Part shown: piece by piece, positions 26,350 to 36,087 of the stretch | How the letters are laid out: each line of letters begins with the position of its first letter | Position numbering within the stretch: the first letter of the stretch is position 1 | Source of the DNA: Halanaerobium saccharolyticum | GTDB lineage: Bacteria > Bacillota > Halanaerobiia > Halanaerobiales > Halanaerobiaceae | DNA: 64,000 nucleotides | Direction: 5' to 3' | Assembly: GCF_003259895.1 (NCBI RefSeq) | Contig: NZ_QLME01000003.1 | Location: forward strand, 152,035 to 216,034 | Made by a program: the position numbers and the translations under genes | Notes under the pieces: generated by a model | Seen by the model: the letters and a program-made list of their open reading frames with translations, nothing else | Told to the model about the DNA's origin: nothing | The model's database searches: none

Positions 26350-28266
26350 ATGGATACACTTTTTGACAATGTAGATTATAATGCTGATCAGATACAGGTG
26401 CTTAAAGGTCTGGAAGCAGTTCGTAAAAGACCGGGGATGTATATTGGGAGTACAGGAATTAGGGGATTACATCACCTTGTCTGGGAAGTAGTAGATAACA
26501 GTATAGATGAATTTTTAGCCGGAAATGGTGATCGAATCAAAGTCACTATTCACGAAGGTGAAGAAATTACAGTAGAAGATTTTGGGCGTGGAATCCCTGC
26601 TGATATTCACAAAGATACAGGTCTGCCTGCGGTCCAGGTGGTTTTAACTACCCTGCATGCTGGTGGTAAATTTAATAATAACAGTTACAAGGTTTCTGGT
26701 GGGCTGCATGGAGTTGGTGTTTCAGTAGTTAATGCTCTCTCTTCTAAATTAACAATTACAACTCACTGGAAGGGTAATAAATATCAGCAGCACTATAAAA
26801 AAGGGATTCCAGTTGATAAATTAAAAAAAATTGGGAGCACTGATCGCAGTGGTACGGTAATCCGCTTTAAGCCGGATCCAGAAATTTTTACAGCTACAGA
26901 ATTCAAATACGATAATTTGGCTCATCGACTGCAGGAATCAGCCTATTTAAATAAAGATTTAACTCTGATCCTGAAAGATGAGCGGGGAGAAAAAATTGAA
27001 GAAGAAGAATTTCAGTATGATGGTGGCATTAAAGCTTTTGTTGAATTTTTAAATAAAGATCGAAATGTGATTAATGAAGATATAATATATTTTGAATCAA
27101 AACCTGATGATTATGAAGTAGAGATTGCAGTTCAATATAATGACGGTTATAATGAGCGAATTTTCTCCTATGCCAATAATATAAACACAGTTGATGGTGG
27201 TTATCACCTGACCGGTTTCAAAACTGCTTTAACCAGAGCTATCAACAACTTTGCCAAAAATAATAATCAGCTGCCAGCAAAGATTTCTTCTTTAAATGGT
27301 AAAGATGTCAGAGAAGGAATTACAGCGGTGATTAATGTTAAATTACCTGAACCGCAGTTTGAAGGGCAGACTAAGTCTAAACTCGGAAATAGTGAAATCC
27401 GGAGTATAGTAGAAAGTGAAGTCTATGAATATTTAAGTTTATATTTTGATACAAATCCGGATTTAGCTAAAAAAGTAATTGATAAGGCTGTTCAGGCTGT
27501 CAGAGCTCGTAAAGCTTCTAAAAAAGCAAGAGAGCTGACAAAAAGAAAAACTGCTCTGTCATCCAATTCTCTGCCTGGTAAACTTGCTGACTGCAGCAGT
27601 AAAAAGGCCGAAAAAAGTGAACTTTTTATTGTTGAGGGTGATTCTGCTGGTGGATCTGCCAAACAGGGTAGAGAGCGCAAATTTCAGGCTATCTTGCCGC
27701 TTAAAGGAAAGATACTGAATGTAGAAAGAGCCAGACTGGACAAAATATTAAATAATAATGAGGTTGCTTCAATCATTACTGCTTTAGGAGCTGGAATTGG
27801 GGAAGATTTTAATCTAAAAAAACTTCGCTATCATAAAATTATAATCATGACTGATGCTGATGTAGATGGCGCTCATATTGCCACTTTGATTTTGACTCTG
27901 TTTTATCGTTACATGCCAGAGCTAATTGATAATGGACATATTTATCTGGCCAAACCACCTTTATATAAGGTGACAAAACGTGGTAAAAGTCACTATTTAT
28001 ATAGTGATCAGGAATTAGAAAAATATAGAACAGAAAATGAGGGGAGCAGTTTCTCCCTGCAGAGATACAAGGGTCTGGGAGAAATGAATCCTGAGCAGCT
28101 CTGGGATACAACAATGGATCCAGAAAATAGAGTCCTGCAGAAAGTTGAAATCGATGATGAAATTGAAGCTGATGATATTTTTACTCGCCTGATGGGTTCA
28201 AATGCTTCTTTGAGAAAAGAATTTATCTTTAAAAACGCAGAACTAGCTCAGACTATTGATGTCTAA
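26350..28266 (+). CDS. Type IIA topoisomerase subunit B (ParE/GyrB family)
   Basis: 638 residues, the ATPase subunit matching the divergent subunit A. GHKL ATP-binding motifs are clear: 'VWEVVDNSIDEFLAG', 'DFGRGIP' and 'VSGGLHGVGVSVVNALS'; the transducer lysine region 'QFEGQTKSKLGN'; and the Toprim motifs 'FIVEGDSAGGSAKQGR' and 'IIMTDADVDGAHIATL'. The C-terminal 'RYKGLGEMNPEQLWDTTMDP' is standard. GGAGGATGG precedes the ATG at 26350. Confidence 0.93.
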   Translation: MDTLFDNVDYNADQIQVLKGLEAVRKRPGMYIGSTGIRGLHHLVWEVVDNSIDEFLAGNGDRIKVTIHEGEEITVEDFGRGIPADIHKDTGLPAVQVVLTTLHAGGKFNNNSYKVSGGLHGVGVSVVNALSSKLTITTHWKGNKYQQHYKKGIPVDKLKKIGSTDRSGTVIRFKPDPEIFTATEFKYDNLAHRLQESAYLNKDLTLILKDERGEKIEEEEFQYDGGIKAFVEFLNKDRNVINEDIIYFESKPDDYEVEIAVQYNDGYNERIFSYANNINTVDGGYHLTGFKTALTRAINNFAKNNNQLPAKISSLNGKDVREGITAVINVKLPEPQFEGQTKSKLGNSEIRSIVESEVYEYLSLYFDTNPDLAKKVIDKAVQAVRARKASKKARELTKRKTALSSNSLPGKLADCSSKKAEKSELFIVEGDSAGGSAKQGRERKFQAILPLKGKILNVERARLDKILNNNEVASIITALGAGIGEDFNLKKLRYHKIIIMTDADVDGAHIATLILTLFYRYMPELIDNGHIYLAKPPLYKVTKRGKSHYLYSDQELEKYRTENEGSSFSLQRYKGLGEMNPEQLWDTTMDPENRVLQKVEIDDEIEADDIFTRLMGSNASLRKEFIFKNAELAQTIDV

Positions 28267-28306
28267 TGCTATTTGAAACTTGATTGTTATTTAGGGCGGT
28301 GATTTT

Positions 28307-29575
28307 TTGTCAGCCAGTAAAAACTATCTTAACAGATATTCAAAAATAATTATAGCAGTTTCATTAGGTTTGATAGTGGGATTAATTGCTCTAATTTATA
28401 ATAATCTTTTAGACTTTTCCACCTTTTTTCTGATTGGTATCGGGGGAGAGCTGACAATTAATAACCGCTTAATATTTTTATTTTTACCAGCCCTGGGAGG
28501 ACTTGTGGTTGGCTTTATAATTAAATATGGAAGTATGACAGCTAAAGGGCACGGGATTCCTGCTATTTTGACCTCAATCGAGAGCAAAGAACGGCATTTA
28601 ACATATAGGGATCTATTGACAGAAGGTTTTGCTTCTGCAATTACGATTTCTAGCGGGGGATCTGGTGGTCGAATTGGTCCAATCGTAGAGATTGGAGCTG
28701 GAATTGGTGATTTAATTGCTTATAAACTTAATTTAGAGCTTTTTGATTATCAAACTTTTTTAGGCTGTGGAGCTGCCGCTGGAATTGCAGGCTTATTTCA
28801 CGCGCCTTTAGGTGGAATTATGTTTGTCAGTGAGATTTTATTTAATAAAGTAGAAAAAAATCGGCTGCTGTTGGTTGCTGTCAGTGCAATTTCTGCGGAT
28901 ATGGTTGTTCGCTGGAGTGGTAAAAAACTTTTTCTTCCAGATTTAAATCTGGGTCAGGTTGGAAGTGCTTATAACTTTTTGACAGCGGCAGTTATTGGTA
29001 TATTTGCTGCTTTTTTTGCTGTGGCTTTTGTCTATACTCTGCGTAAACTATCTAATTTATTTGATAATTTAAAAGTAAATATTGTTTTTAAACCTGCTTT
29101 GGGAGGACTGCTGCTGGGAATGATTGCTTTTCAGCTGCCAGAAATTATGGGTTCCGGAAACAGAATAATTGTTTCGTTATTTAACCAGACAGAATTTAAT
29201 CTTGGTTTTTTATTTCTGCTTTTAATATTTAAAATTATTGCTACTTCTGTAACCCTGGGTTCAGGTGGGTCAGGTGGAATATTTTCCCCTTCCTTATTTA
29301 TTGGTAGTTTGACCGGAATTATTATTGGAACTTTATTTTATCAATATTTTCCTTTTTCCAGTGGATCCGCTTCTTTATATGCTTTGATTGGAATGGCAGC
29401 AGTTATTAGTGCAGTTATCAGAGCTCCTTTAACAGCAACTTTTATCATTCTGGAATTTACTCATAATTACAGTCTGACTATTCCGCTGTTAATTGCTGCT
29501 TTGATTGCTGAGCGGATAGCAAGTATGAGTGGTTTAAAGTCTGCTTATTCACCAGAATATTTTGAACGTCTATAA
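28307..29575 (+). CDS. CLC-family chloride channel/transporter lacking the gating glutamate
   Basis: 422 residues with about ten hydrophobic helices and the CLC anion-path signatures 'GHGIP' (81-85), 'GSGGRIGP' (118-125) and 'GSGGSGGIFSPSLFIG' (near 325). The position of the external gating glutamate (E148 in E. coli ClC, GREGP) is isoleucine (I123), and the internal proton glutamate (E203) is also isoleucine (I177, after 'VSE'). Loss of both is expected of a passive channel and not a 2Cl-/H+ exchanger; that is inference. A tyrosine in 'KSAYSPEYF' at the end may be the conserved anion-coordinating residue. Start TTG 28307 follows GGGCGGTGA. In a halophile it could serve chloride homeostasis. 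Confidence 0.85.
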   Translation: MSASKNYLNRYSKIIIAVSLGLIVGLIALIYNNLLDFSTFFLIGIGGELTINNRLIFLFLPALGGLVVGFIIKYGSMTAKGHGIPAILTSIESKERHLTYRDLLTEGFASAITISSGGSGGRIGPIVEIGAGIGDLIAYKLNLELFDYQTFLGCGAAAGIAGLFHAPLGGIMFVSEILFNKVEKNRLLLVAVSAISADMVVRWSGKKLFLPDLNLGQVGSAYNFLTAAVIGIFAAFFAVAFVYTLRKLSNLFDNLKVNIVFKPALGGLLLGMIAFQLPEIMGSGNRIIVSLFNQTEFNLGFLFLLLIFKIIATSVTLGSGGSGGIFSPSLFIGSLTGIIIGTLFYQYFPFSSGSASLYALIGMAAVISAVIRAPLTATFIILEFTHNYSLTIPLLIAALIAERIASMSGLKSAYSPEYFERL

Positions 29576-29585
29576 TAGTAAAAAC

Positions 29586-29615
29586 TTGACATTTGAGCTA
29601 TTTTTGTTTTATAAT
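29586..29615 (+). promoter_or_regulatory. Rubredoxin promoter
   Basis: TTGACA at 29586-29591 and TATAAT at 29610-29615, both consensus, with an 18-base spacer, 44 bases before the ATG. Confidence 0.85.
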
Positions 29616-29658
29616 TAGTTAGATAAATAAATACTATAATTAGGAAGGAGCGACTAAT

Positions 29659-29823
29659 ATGCAGAAGTATCAATGCACAGTTTGTATGTACATTTATGAT
29701 CCAGAAGAAGGAGATCCTGTAGGTGGAATTGAGCCAGGCACATCTTTTGAAGATCTTCCAGATGATTGGACATGTCCTGAATGTGGTGTAGGTAAAGATA
29801 TGTTTGAACCATATGATGGCTAA
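29659..29823 (+). CDS. Rubredoxin
   Basis: A 54-residue electron carrier with one iron held by four cysteines, C6 and C9 in '[10 protein letters not shown]' and C39 and C42 in '[12 protein letters not shown]'. The core '[19 protein letters not shown]' is typical. One oddity is Met10 directly after C9, where rubredoxins almost always have glycine (CxxCGY). AAGGAG precedes the ATG. It has its own promoter and terminator, so it is monocistronic; in anaerobes such proteins feed superoxide reductase or rubrerythrin systems. Confidence 0.95.
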   Translation: MQKYQCTVCMYIYDPEEGDPVGGIEPGTSFEDLPDDWTCPECGVGKDMFEPYDG

Positions 29824-29852
29824 TCTTACTTATATTTAAATATTTTTAAAAA

Positions 29853-29878
29853 GCTGGGGCTTTAACCCCAGTTTTTAT
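29853..29878 (+). terminator. Rubredoxin terminator
   Basis: CTGGGG and CCCCAG pair around CTTTAA, followed by TTTTTATTT. Confidence 0.82.
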
Positions 29879-29955
29879 TTTACTTTCAAAATTAATTATA
29901 GTATAATTACTTCGAATAAGAAATAAGCTAGTAGTGGAATAAGGACGTGGAAAAA

Positions 29956-31278
29956 ATGAATTTAAAGAAAAAAAACTTAACACCAGCTCAATATCTGGTG
30001 AGCGGCTATTTTGTAATTATTATGATTGGATCTCTGCTTTTGATGCTGCCAGTTGCGACAACCGATGGTCAGGGTCTTGGCGCTGTAGATGCAGTGTTTA
30101 CAGCAACTTCAGCCACCTGTGTAACTGGTTTGATTGTAGTAAATACAAAAGAAGCTTTTACTATTTTCGGTTCTACTGTAATTATGTTCTTAATCCAGAT
30201 TGGTGGACTCGGGATTATGTCGATGTCTACTTTATTTGCATTTGTGGTCGGTAAGAAAATTAGTCTTAAAGAGAGGCTAATAATTCAGGAAGACTTAAAT
30301 CAGTATCAGATTTCCGGTATGGTAAGACTGGTTCAGTATCTTTTAGGTTTTACCTTTGCTATAGAAGGAACAGCGGCTGCAATTTTATTTTTACGTTTAA
30401 GTCAGGATTATCCATTCTGGAGAGCAATTTATCTTTCTATTTTTCACGCGGTTTCAGCCTTTAACAATGCTGGTTTTGATCTTTTTGGCAATAGTTTAGA
30501 AAGTTTTACCGGTGATATTACAATTAACTTTGTCATCATGGCCCTAATAATTCTCGGGGGAATTGGTTTTGGAGTTATGATGGAAGCCTATAACAGAATT
30601 AAATTTAAAAAGACTACTTTACAGACTAAAATTGTGATTGTGATGACTCTAGCTTTATTAGTCTTTGGATTTATTACCTTTTTTATTTTAGAATATAATA
30701 ATACACTTGAGGGACTACCTTTACTGGATAAAACTCTGGGAGCAATGTTTCTTTCGGTTACTCCCCGTACAGCAGGTTTTAATACAGTTCCAACAGGTGC
30801 CTTAAAACAATCTTCACTATTTTTGATTATTGTTTTAATGTTTATTGGTGCTTCTCCGGGATCAACCGGTGGAGGAATAAAGACAACCACCTTTGGAGTT
30901 ATTCTGGTAACGATGAAAAATATGATTACCGGTAAAGAGGATATGGAAATTTATAATCGCAGATTTGAAAAACAAATTATCTACAAAGCTTTCACTATTA
31001 CAATGCTTGCTGCAGGGTTGGTAATTCTGGTTACAACATTATTATTGATTATAGAAGACTTTCCATTTATAGATGCCTTATTTGAAACTGTGTCTGCTTT
31101 TGGTACAGTTGGTTTATCGACCGGTATTACCGGACAATTGTCTAAAATAAGCAGAGTCTTAATTACAATAACTATGTTTGCCGGACGAGTTGGACCTTTA
31201 ACGCTGGCGGTAGCAATTGGGGAAAAACAGAGAAAAGGAACTTATCATTATCCAACCGAAAAGGTAATGGTAGGATAA
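29956..31278 (+). CDS. ktrB: Potassium uptake protein KtrB (TrkH/KtrB family)
   Basis: The K+ translocating subunit, 440 residues from ATG 29956 (AAGGA 10 bases upstream; the GTG at 29947 is too close to it). Four pore loops with filter glycines are visible: 'ATSATCVTGLIV', 'HAVSAFNNAGFD', 'SVTPRTAGFNT' and 'ETVSAFGTVGLSTG'. KtrB works as a dimer with a KtrA ring; Ktr systems are usually Na+-dependent. TATAAT at 29902-29907 is the likely -10. The ktrA gene follows after 44 bases. Confidence 0.92.
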   Translation: MNLKKKNLTPAQYLVSGYFVIIMIGSLLLMLPVATTDGQGLGAVDAVFTATSATCVTGLIVVNTKEAFTIFGSTVIMFLIQIGGLGIMSMSTLFAFVVGKKISLKERLIIQEDLNQYQISGMVRLVQYLLGFTFAIEGTAAAILFLRLSQDYPFWRAIYLSIFHAVSAFNNAGFDLFGNSLESFTGDITINFVIMALIILGGIGFGVMMEAYNRIKFKKTTLQTKIVIVMTLALLVFGFITFFILEYNNTLEGLPLLDKTLGAMFLSVTPRTAGFNTVPTGALKQSSLFLIIVLMFIGASPGSTGGGIKTTTFGVILVTMKNMITGKEDMEIYNRRFEKQIIYKAFTITMLAAGLVILVTTLLLIIEDFPFIDALFETVSAFGTVGLSTGITGQLSKISRVLITITMFAGRVGPLTLAVAIGEKQRKGTYHYPTEKVMVG

Positions 31279-31322
31279 CAGCAGCATAGTTGAAATGAGT
31301 TTATTGACAGGAGGACAAATAA

Positions 31323-31979
31323 ATGAAACAATTTGTTGTAATTGGTTTAGGCCGTTTTGGTTCCAGTGTTGCTACAACTCTGGCTGATAATGGTTATGAT
31401 GTTTTAGCTATAGATAAAGATGAAGAAAGAGTACAGTCAATTTCAACTAAGGTAACCCATGCAGTAGAGACAGATGCTACAGATGAAGAAGCATTAAAAA
31501 CTCTGGGAGTTAGAAATTTTGATGTTGCAGTTGTTAGTATTGGAGATAATGTTTCTGCTAATATTTTATGTACGTTAATATTAAAAGAACTGGGAGTACC
31601 TTATGTTATTGTGAAAGCTCCAGATACTTTACATGGAAAAGTTTTAAGCAAAGTAGGAGCAGATAGAGTTGTTTATCCAGAAAGAGATATGGGAGCACGA
31701 ATTGCTCATAATCTTATTTCTTCTAATGTGCTTGATTATATAGAATTTGCACCGGAATACGGTGTTATAGAGATTATTGCTACTGACAAAATGGTCGGAA
31801 AGACTTTAAAAGAACTGGAATTTAGATCGAAGTTTAATGTTAATGTGATGGCAATTAAGAGGGGAGATAATTTAAATATTTCTCCTGGAGCTGGGGATAA
31901 AATACTCGAAGGTGACCGCCTGGTTGTAATGGGTAAAAATGAAAGTTTAGACCAGCTAAAGAATTTTGATGAAAAGTAA
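31323..31979 (+). CDS. ktrA: Potassium uptake regulatory protein KtrA
   Basis: 218 residues: an N-terminal RCK/TrkA-N Rossmann domain with 'VIGLGRFGSSVA' (residues 6-17) and acidic 'AIDKDEERV', followed by a TrkA-C domain in the last 80 residues. KtrA rings bind ATP/ADP and gate KtrB. GACAGGAGG precedes the ATG. Directly follows ktrB, giving a complete KtrAB system, useful for osmotic adaptation in a salt-loving organism. Confidence 0.93.
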   Translation: MKQFVVIGLGRFGSSVATTLADNGYDVLAIDKDEERVQSISTKVTHAVETDATDEEALKTLGVRNFDVAVVSIGDNVSANILCTLILKELGVPYVIVKAPDTLHGKVLSKVGADRVVYPERDMGARIAHNLISSNVLDYIEFAPEYGVIEIIATDKMVGKTLKELEFRSKFNVNVMAIKRGDNLNISPGAGDKILEGDRLVVMGKNESLDQLKNFDEK

Positions 31980-32008
31980 TAGTTTTAATTAACTACAGGA
32001 GTGAAATA

Positions 32009-33337
32009 ATGAGTGAAAATAAATTTTATAATATAATAACCTATGGCTGTCAGATGAATGAACATGATTCGGAAAGACTGGCCGGGATGCTGGAAGAAAT
32101 GGGTTATCAGCAGACCGAAGAATTAGGTAGTGCAGATATAATTTTATTAAATACCTGTATTATTAGAGAAAATGCAGAATTGAAAGTATTTGGTAAATTG
32201 GGTGAACTTAAGCGATACAAAAGAGAAAATCCTGATTTAATTATTGGGATTGGCGGCTGTATGATGCAGCAGGATGAACCAGTTGATGAAGTATATAAAA
32301 AATACCGTCATGTAGATTTAATTTTTGGGACTCATAATATTCACCATCTACCAAATTTGATAAAAAAAATTGAGGAAACAAGAGATAGAGTAGTTGAAGT
32401 CTGGGATGAAGAAGAAGGCTTAATTCCTGATTTACCTTCACAGAGGGAATCAGAACATTCTGCCTGGATCTCAATCATTCAGGGTTGTGATAATTTCTGT
32501 ACCTACTGTATAGTTCCCTATGTTAGAGGACGAGAACGCAGTCGATCTGTTAAATCTATTGTGGAAGAAGCAGTAAGGCTGGCTGAAGATGGGGTCAAGG
32601 AAATCACTCTTTTAGGTCAGAATGTTAATTCTTATGGTAATGATTTAGAAAAAGAGATTACTTTTCCTAAATTACTGGAAGAATTAAATAAAGTGGAAGA
32701 ACTTAAGAGAATTCGCTTTATGACTTCTCATCCAAGAGATCTTTCTGATGATTTATTAGCTAAAATTAAAAATCTTGATAAGGTGGCCAATCATATTCAT
32801 TTGCCGGTTCAATCCGGAAGTAATAAGGTGCTCAAAGAAATGAACCGAGGCTATACTAGAGAATATTATATAGATCGTGTTAAAAAAATACAGCAGGAAA
32901 TACCTGGAGCTGCTGTTTCAACAGACTTTATAGTTGGTTTTCCGGGAGAAAGTGAAGAAGACTTTGAAAAGACAATTGAGCTGGTCAAAGAGTTAAAATT
33001 TGATATGGCCTACACTTTTATCTATTCTCCCCGGAGTGGAACTCCTGCTGCTCGCAGAGATGATCAGATAGCTGAAGCTGTTAAAAAAGGACGTTTAAAT
33101 CGTTTAATGGAGTTGCAGAATAAGATTAGTTATGATCAGAATCAGAAATTAATTGGAAGTATCCAGAAAATATTAGTTACAGGTCCCAGCAATAATGATC
33201 CAGAAGTATTTGAAGGTCGCACATCTACCAATAAAATCTGTTTTATCGATAAAAGAGAGGATCTGGTGGGGGAAGTAGTCAAGGTCAAGATTGAGGATGC
33301 TAAAAGCTGGACTCTAGAAGGAACAGTAATTGAATAA
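32009..33337 (+). CDS. miaB: tRNA-2-methylthio-N6-dimethylallyladenosine synthase MiaB
   Basis: Radical-SAM methylthiotransferase acting on i6A37 of tRNAs, 442 residues. Auxiliary cluster cysteines C14, C50 and C84; radical-SAM cluster C160, C164 and C167 in 'CDNFCTYC'; C-terminal TRAM domain. 'YGCQMNEHDSE' is the MiaB-type opening, distinct from RimO at 5.9 kb. It heads the run miaB-mutS-mutL-miaA, so the enzyme that makes its substrate (MiaA) is encoded 5 kb downstream. Confidence 0.95.
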   Translation: MSENKFYNIITYGCQMNEHDSERLAGMLEEMGYQQTEELGSADIILLNTCIIRENAELKVFGKLGELKRYKRENPDLIIGIGGCMMQQDEPVDEVYKKYRHVDLIFGTHNIHHLPNLIKKIEETRDRVVEVWDEEEGLIPDLPSQRESEHSAWISIIQGCDNFCTYCIVPYVRGRERSRSVKSIVEEAVRLAEDGVKEITLLGQNVNSYGNDLEKEITFPKLLEELNKVEELKRIRFMTSHPRDLSDDLLAKIKNLDKVANHIHLPVQSGSNKVLKEMNRGYTREYYIDRVKKIQQEIPGAAVSTDFIVGFPGESEEDFEKTIELVKELKFDMAYTFIYSPRSGTPAARRDDQIAEAVKKGRLNRLMELQNKISYDQNQKLIGSIQKILVTGPSNNDPEVFEGRTSTNKICFIDKREDLVGEVVKVKIEDAKSWTLEGTVIE

Positions 33338-33347
33338 TTATATTTAG

Positions 33348-33383
33348 GTACAAGGTACAAAAAGCTCTTTTTGTACCTTGTAC
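33348..33383. repeat. GGTAC-type perfect inverted repeat (copy 1)
   Basis: GTACAAGGTACAAAAAG and its complement face each other (17-bp arms, 2-base centre). The arms contain a tandem GTAC-AAG-GTAC arrangement, followed on the plus strand by no strong T-run. Related palindromes occur at 43.24 and 44.39 kb. Confidence 0.8.
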
Positions 33384-33479
33384 AGAAGAAATGATTCATA
33401 AATCAAACCTGGAGGATAATTTAATAGATCTTTCAGGTTTTAGCTTATTTATTATAAATTTTGGTTTGGAGGGATTAAT

Positions 33480-36086
33480 TTGGCAGAGTTAACACCGATG
33501 ATGCAGCAGTATCATGACTTAAAAAATAAATATCAGGATTCAATCTTATTTTTTCGGCTGGGAGATTTTTACGAAATGTTTGGTGAGGATGCTAAAAGAG
33601 CTGCTAAAATCCTGGATATTGCCCTAACTTCACGTAATAAAGGTGGAGGCGAAAAAATACCAATGGCTGGTGTTCCCTATCATTCAGCTGCCTCTTATAT
33701 TGAAAAATTAATCAAAAATGGAATCAAGGTAGCAATCTGTGAACAGCTGGAAGATCCTTCAGAAAGCAGTGGAATTGTGGAAAGAGATGTGATCAGAGTT
33801 GTAACTCCAGGAACGGTTATTGAAAATGAAATTTTAGCTGATAATGAGAATAATTATCTGGCTGCTGCCTTTCAATTTGGAGATTATTATGGCTTTTCTT
33901 ATACAGATATTTCAACCGGAGAATTTTATTTAACCGAATTTCCTGCTTCAGATCAGGGTAAATTAAAGGATGAGATCAACAGAATTTCTCCTCAGGAGAT
34001 ATTATTAGATCAGAAAACAGCTAAATCTGATTTAATCAGTGAATTACAGAATGTTTATAATTTCACTTTAAATATTCTGGAAGATAAAAAATATAATCGA
34101 CTTTATCAGAGGCTGCTGGATCATTTTAAGCTTAAGTCACTGGAGGGTTTTGGCTGTGAAGAAATGAAAGCAGCAGTTTATGCTGCTGGACAGGTGCTTT
34201 CTTATTTAGGAGATACTCAAAAAAGAACTGTTAATCAGATTACAGTTTTAAAATCATATCATTTAGAAGATTATATGGTTTTAGATTCAGCCAGCCGCAG
34301 AAATTTGGAGCTAACTTCAACGATAAGAGATAATCAGCGTTCAGGTTCCCTGCTTTCAATAGTAGACCAGACTGTAACTTCTATGGGTGGGAGAGAAATA
34401 AAAAAATGGATTAATCAGCCTCTAATTCAAAAAGAGGAAATTGTTAAAAGACATCAGGCGCTGGCAGAGATTATTGATAATTATATGATATTAGAAAAAC
34501 TGAGATCTGAGCTTATAGAAATTTACGATTTAGAGCGAATTATGAGTAAAATAACCTATCAGTCAGCTAATGCAAGAGATATGATTGCTTTAAGAAATTC
34601 GCTGGCTAAACTGCCCGCTGTTAAAGAATTAATGGCTGAACTGGAAAGTGATTTACTGCTTGAACTGCAGCAAAAATTTGATCTTTTAGAAGATATTCAT
34701 GCTTTAATTGATGGCTCAATTAAAGAAGAGCCTCCTACTACAATAACTGAAGGTGGAATTATTAAAGATGGATATAACTCGAAGTTAGATAACTTAAGAG
34801 ACTTAGTCAGCAGTGGCAAGGACTGGATTACTTCTCTCCAGAAAGAGGAAAGAGAAAAAACAGGGATCAATACTTTAAAGGTTGGTTTTAATAAAGTTTT
34901 TGGTTATTATCTTGAAGTGACAAATTCTCATACTGATAAAGTACCAGATCGATATGAACGCAAACAGACTTTAAGCAACAGTGAACGTTATATTATTCCA
35001 AAATTAAAGGAAAAAGAATCAGAAGTTCTTGGTGCTGAAGAGAAGATAAATGATTTAGAATATAATTTATTTGTAGAAATAAGAGATAAAATAGCAGAAG
35101 AAGTAGAAAGAATCAATCAGACAGCTGCTATAATTGCCCAATTAGATGTTTTATTATCATTTTCCTATCTGGCAATGGAAAATAATTATAGTCGACCAGA
35201 AATTAATAATGGGGCGGAAATTAAAATTGAAAATGGACGTCATCCAGTAGTAGAAAAAATGTTTGCCGAGCAGTTTGTACCAAATGACTGTTATTTAAAT
35301 CAGAGTGATCAGCGCTTTATTATCATTACAGGTCCCAACATGTCCGGTAAATCCACTTATATGAGGCAGGTTGCCTTGATTGTATTGATGGCACAGGTAG
35401 GATCTTATGTGCCGGCAGATAAAGCTGTAATTGGACTAACAGATAGAATTTTCACCAGAGTTGGAGCCAGTGATGATCTAACAACAGGACAGAGTACTTT
35501 TATGGTAGAAATGAACGAGGTTGCGAATATAGTTAATAACAGTACCGAAAAAAGTTTAATTATTCTAGATGAAGTAGGAAGAGGTACCAGCACCTATGAT
35601 GGTGTTTCTATTGCCTGGTCTGTCAGTGAATACCTTAATAACCCAGAGCGTATTGGTGCAAGAACTTTATTTGCAACACATTATCACGAACTTACAAGAT
35701 TGGAAGATGAGTACCAGGGCATTAAAAATTACAATGTATTGGTTAAAGAAGATAGTGATGGGGTACACTTTTTACACCGTATTGTTGAGGGCAGATCTAG
35801 TGACAGTTATGGAATAGAAGTTGCCCGACTGGCAGGGCTGCCGGAGGAAATTATAATCAGTGCTCAGAAAATATTATCGCGGCTGGAAGAAAACAATAAA
35901 ATGCCGGTTCGCAAATTAGAAAAAACAGTGGCTGATGATAAACATCAGCAGCTGCCGTTATTTAATTCAGAAAAAAATCCAATTCTAAAGCAGCTTGATG
36001 AACAGGATATATTAGAGATGACTCCAATGGATGCTATGAACTTTTTATATAAATTAAAAAAGGATTTAAAAGAAGAGGAGAATTAA
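33480..36086 (+). CDS. mutS: DNA mismatch repair protein MutS
   Basis: 868 residues. The mismatch-reading Phe-x-Glu is F30-Y31-E32 ('GDFYEMFGEDA'); Walker A 'GPNMSGKSTYMRQ' begins at residue 618; Walker B 'LIILDEVGRGTSTYDG' and the signature 'STFMVEMNEVANI' follow. The C-terminus has the short helical tail. Start TTG 33480 follows GGAGGGATTAA. It recognises mispaired bases and recruits MutL, whose gene follows after one base. Confidence 0.96.
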   Translation: MAELTPMMQQYHDLKNKYQDSILFFRLGDFYEMFGEDAKRAAKILDIALTSRNKGGGEKIPMAGVPYHSAASYIEKLIKNGIKVAICEQLEDPSESSGIVERDVIRVVTPGTVIENEILADNENNYLAAAFQFGDYYGFSYTDISTGEFYLTEFPASDQGKLKDEINRISPQEILLDQKTAKSDLISELQNVYNFTLNILEDKKYNRLYQRLLDHFKLKSLEGFGCEEMKAAVYAAGQVLSYLGDTQKRTVNQITVLKSYHLEDYMVLDSASRRNLELTSTIRDNQRSGSLLSIVDQTVTSMGGREIKKWINQPLIQKEEIVKRHQALAEIIDNYMILEKLRSELIEIYDLERIMSKITYQSANARDMIALRNSLAKLPAVKELMAELESDLLLELQQKFDLLEDIHALIDGSIKEEPPTTITEGGIIKDGYNSKLDNLRDLVSSGKDWITSLQKEEREKTGINTLKVGFNKVFGYYLEVTNSHTDKVPDRYERKQTLSNSERYIIPKLKEKESEVLGAEEKINDLEYNLFVEIRDKIAEEVERINQTAAIIAQLDVLLSFSYLAMENNYSRPEINNGAEIKIENGRHPVVEKMFAEQFVPNDCYLNQSDQRFIIITGPNMSGKSTYMRQVALIVLMAQVGSYVPADKAVIGLTDRIFTRVGASDDLTTGQSTFMVEMNEVANIVNNSTEKSLIILDEVGRGTSTYDGVSIAWSVSEYLNNPERIGARTLFATHYHELTRLEDEYQGIKNYNVLVKEDSDGVHFLHRIVEGRSSDSYGIEVARLAGLPEEIIISAQKILSRLEENNKMPVRKLEKTVADDKHQQLPLFNSEKNPILKQLDEQDILEMTPMDAMNFLYKLKKDLKEEEN

Positions 36087-36087
36087 A

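Noticed and set aside
23823..28266. Possible replication origin next to the topoisomerase genes
   Set aside because: gyrB-gyrA often lie near oriC, but there is no dnaA, dnaN or recF and no cluster of DnaA boxes (TTATCCACA) here; the topoisomerases look like a second type IIA pair.
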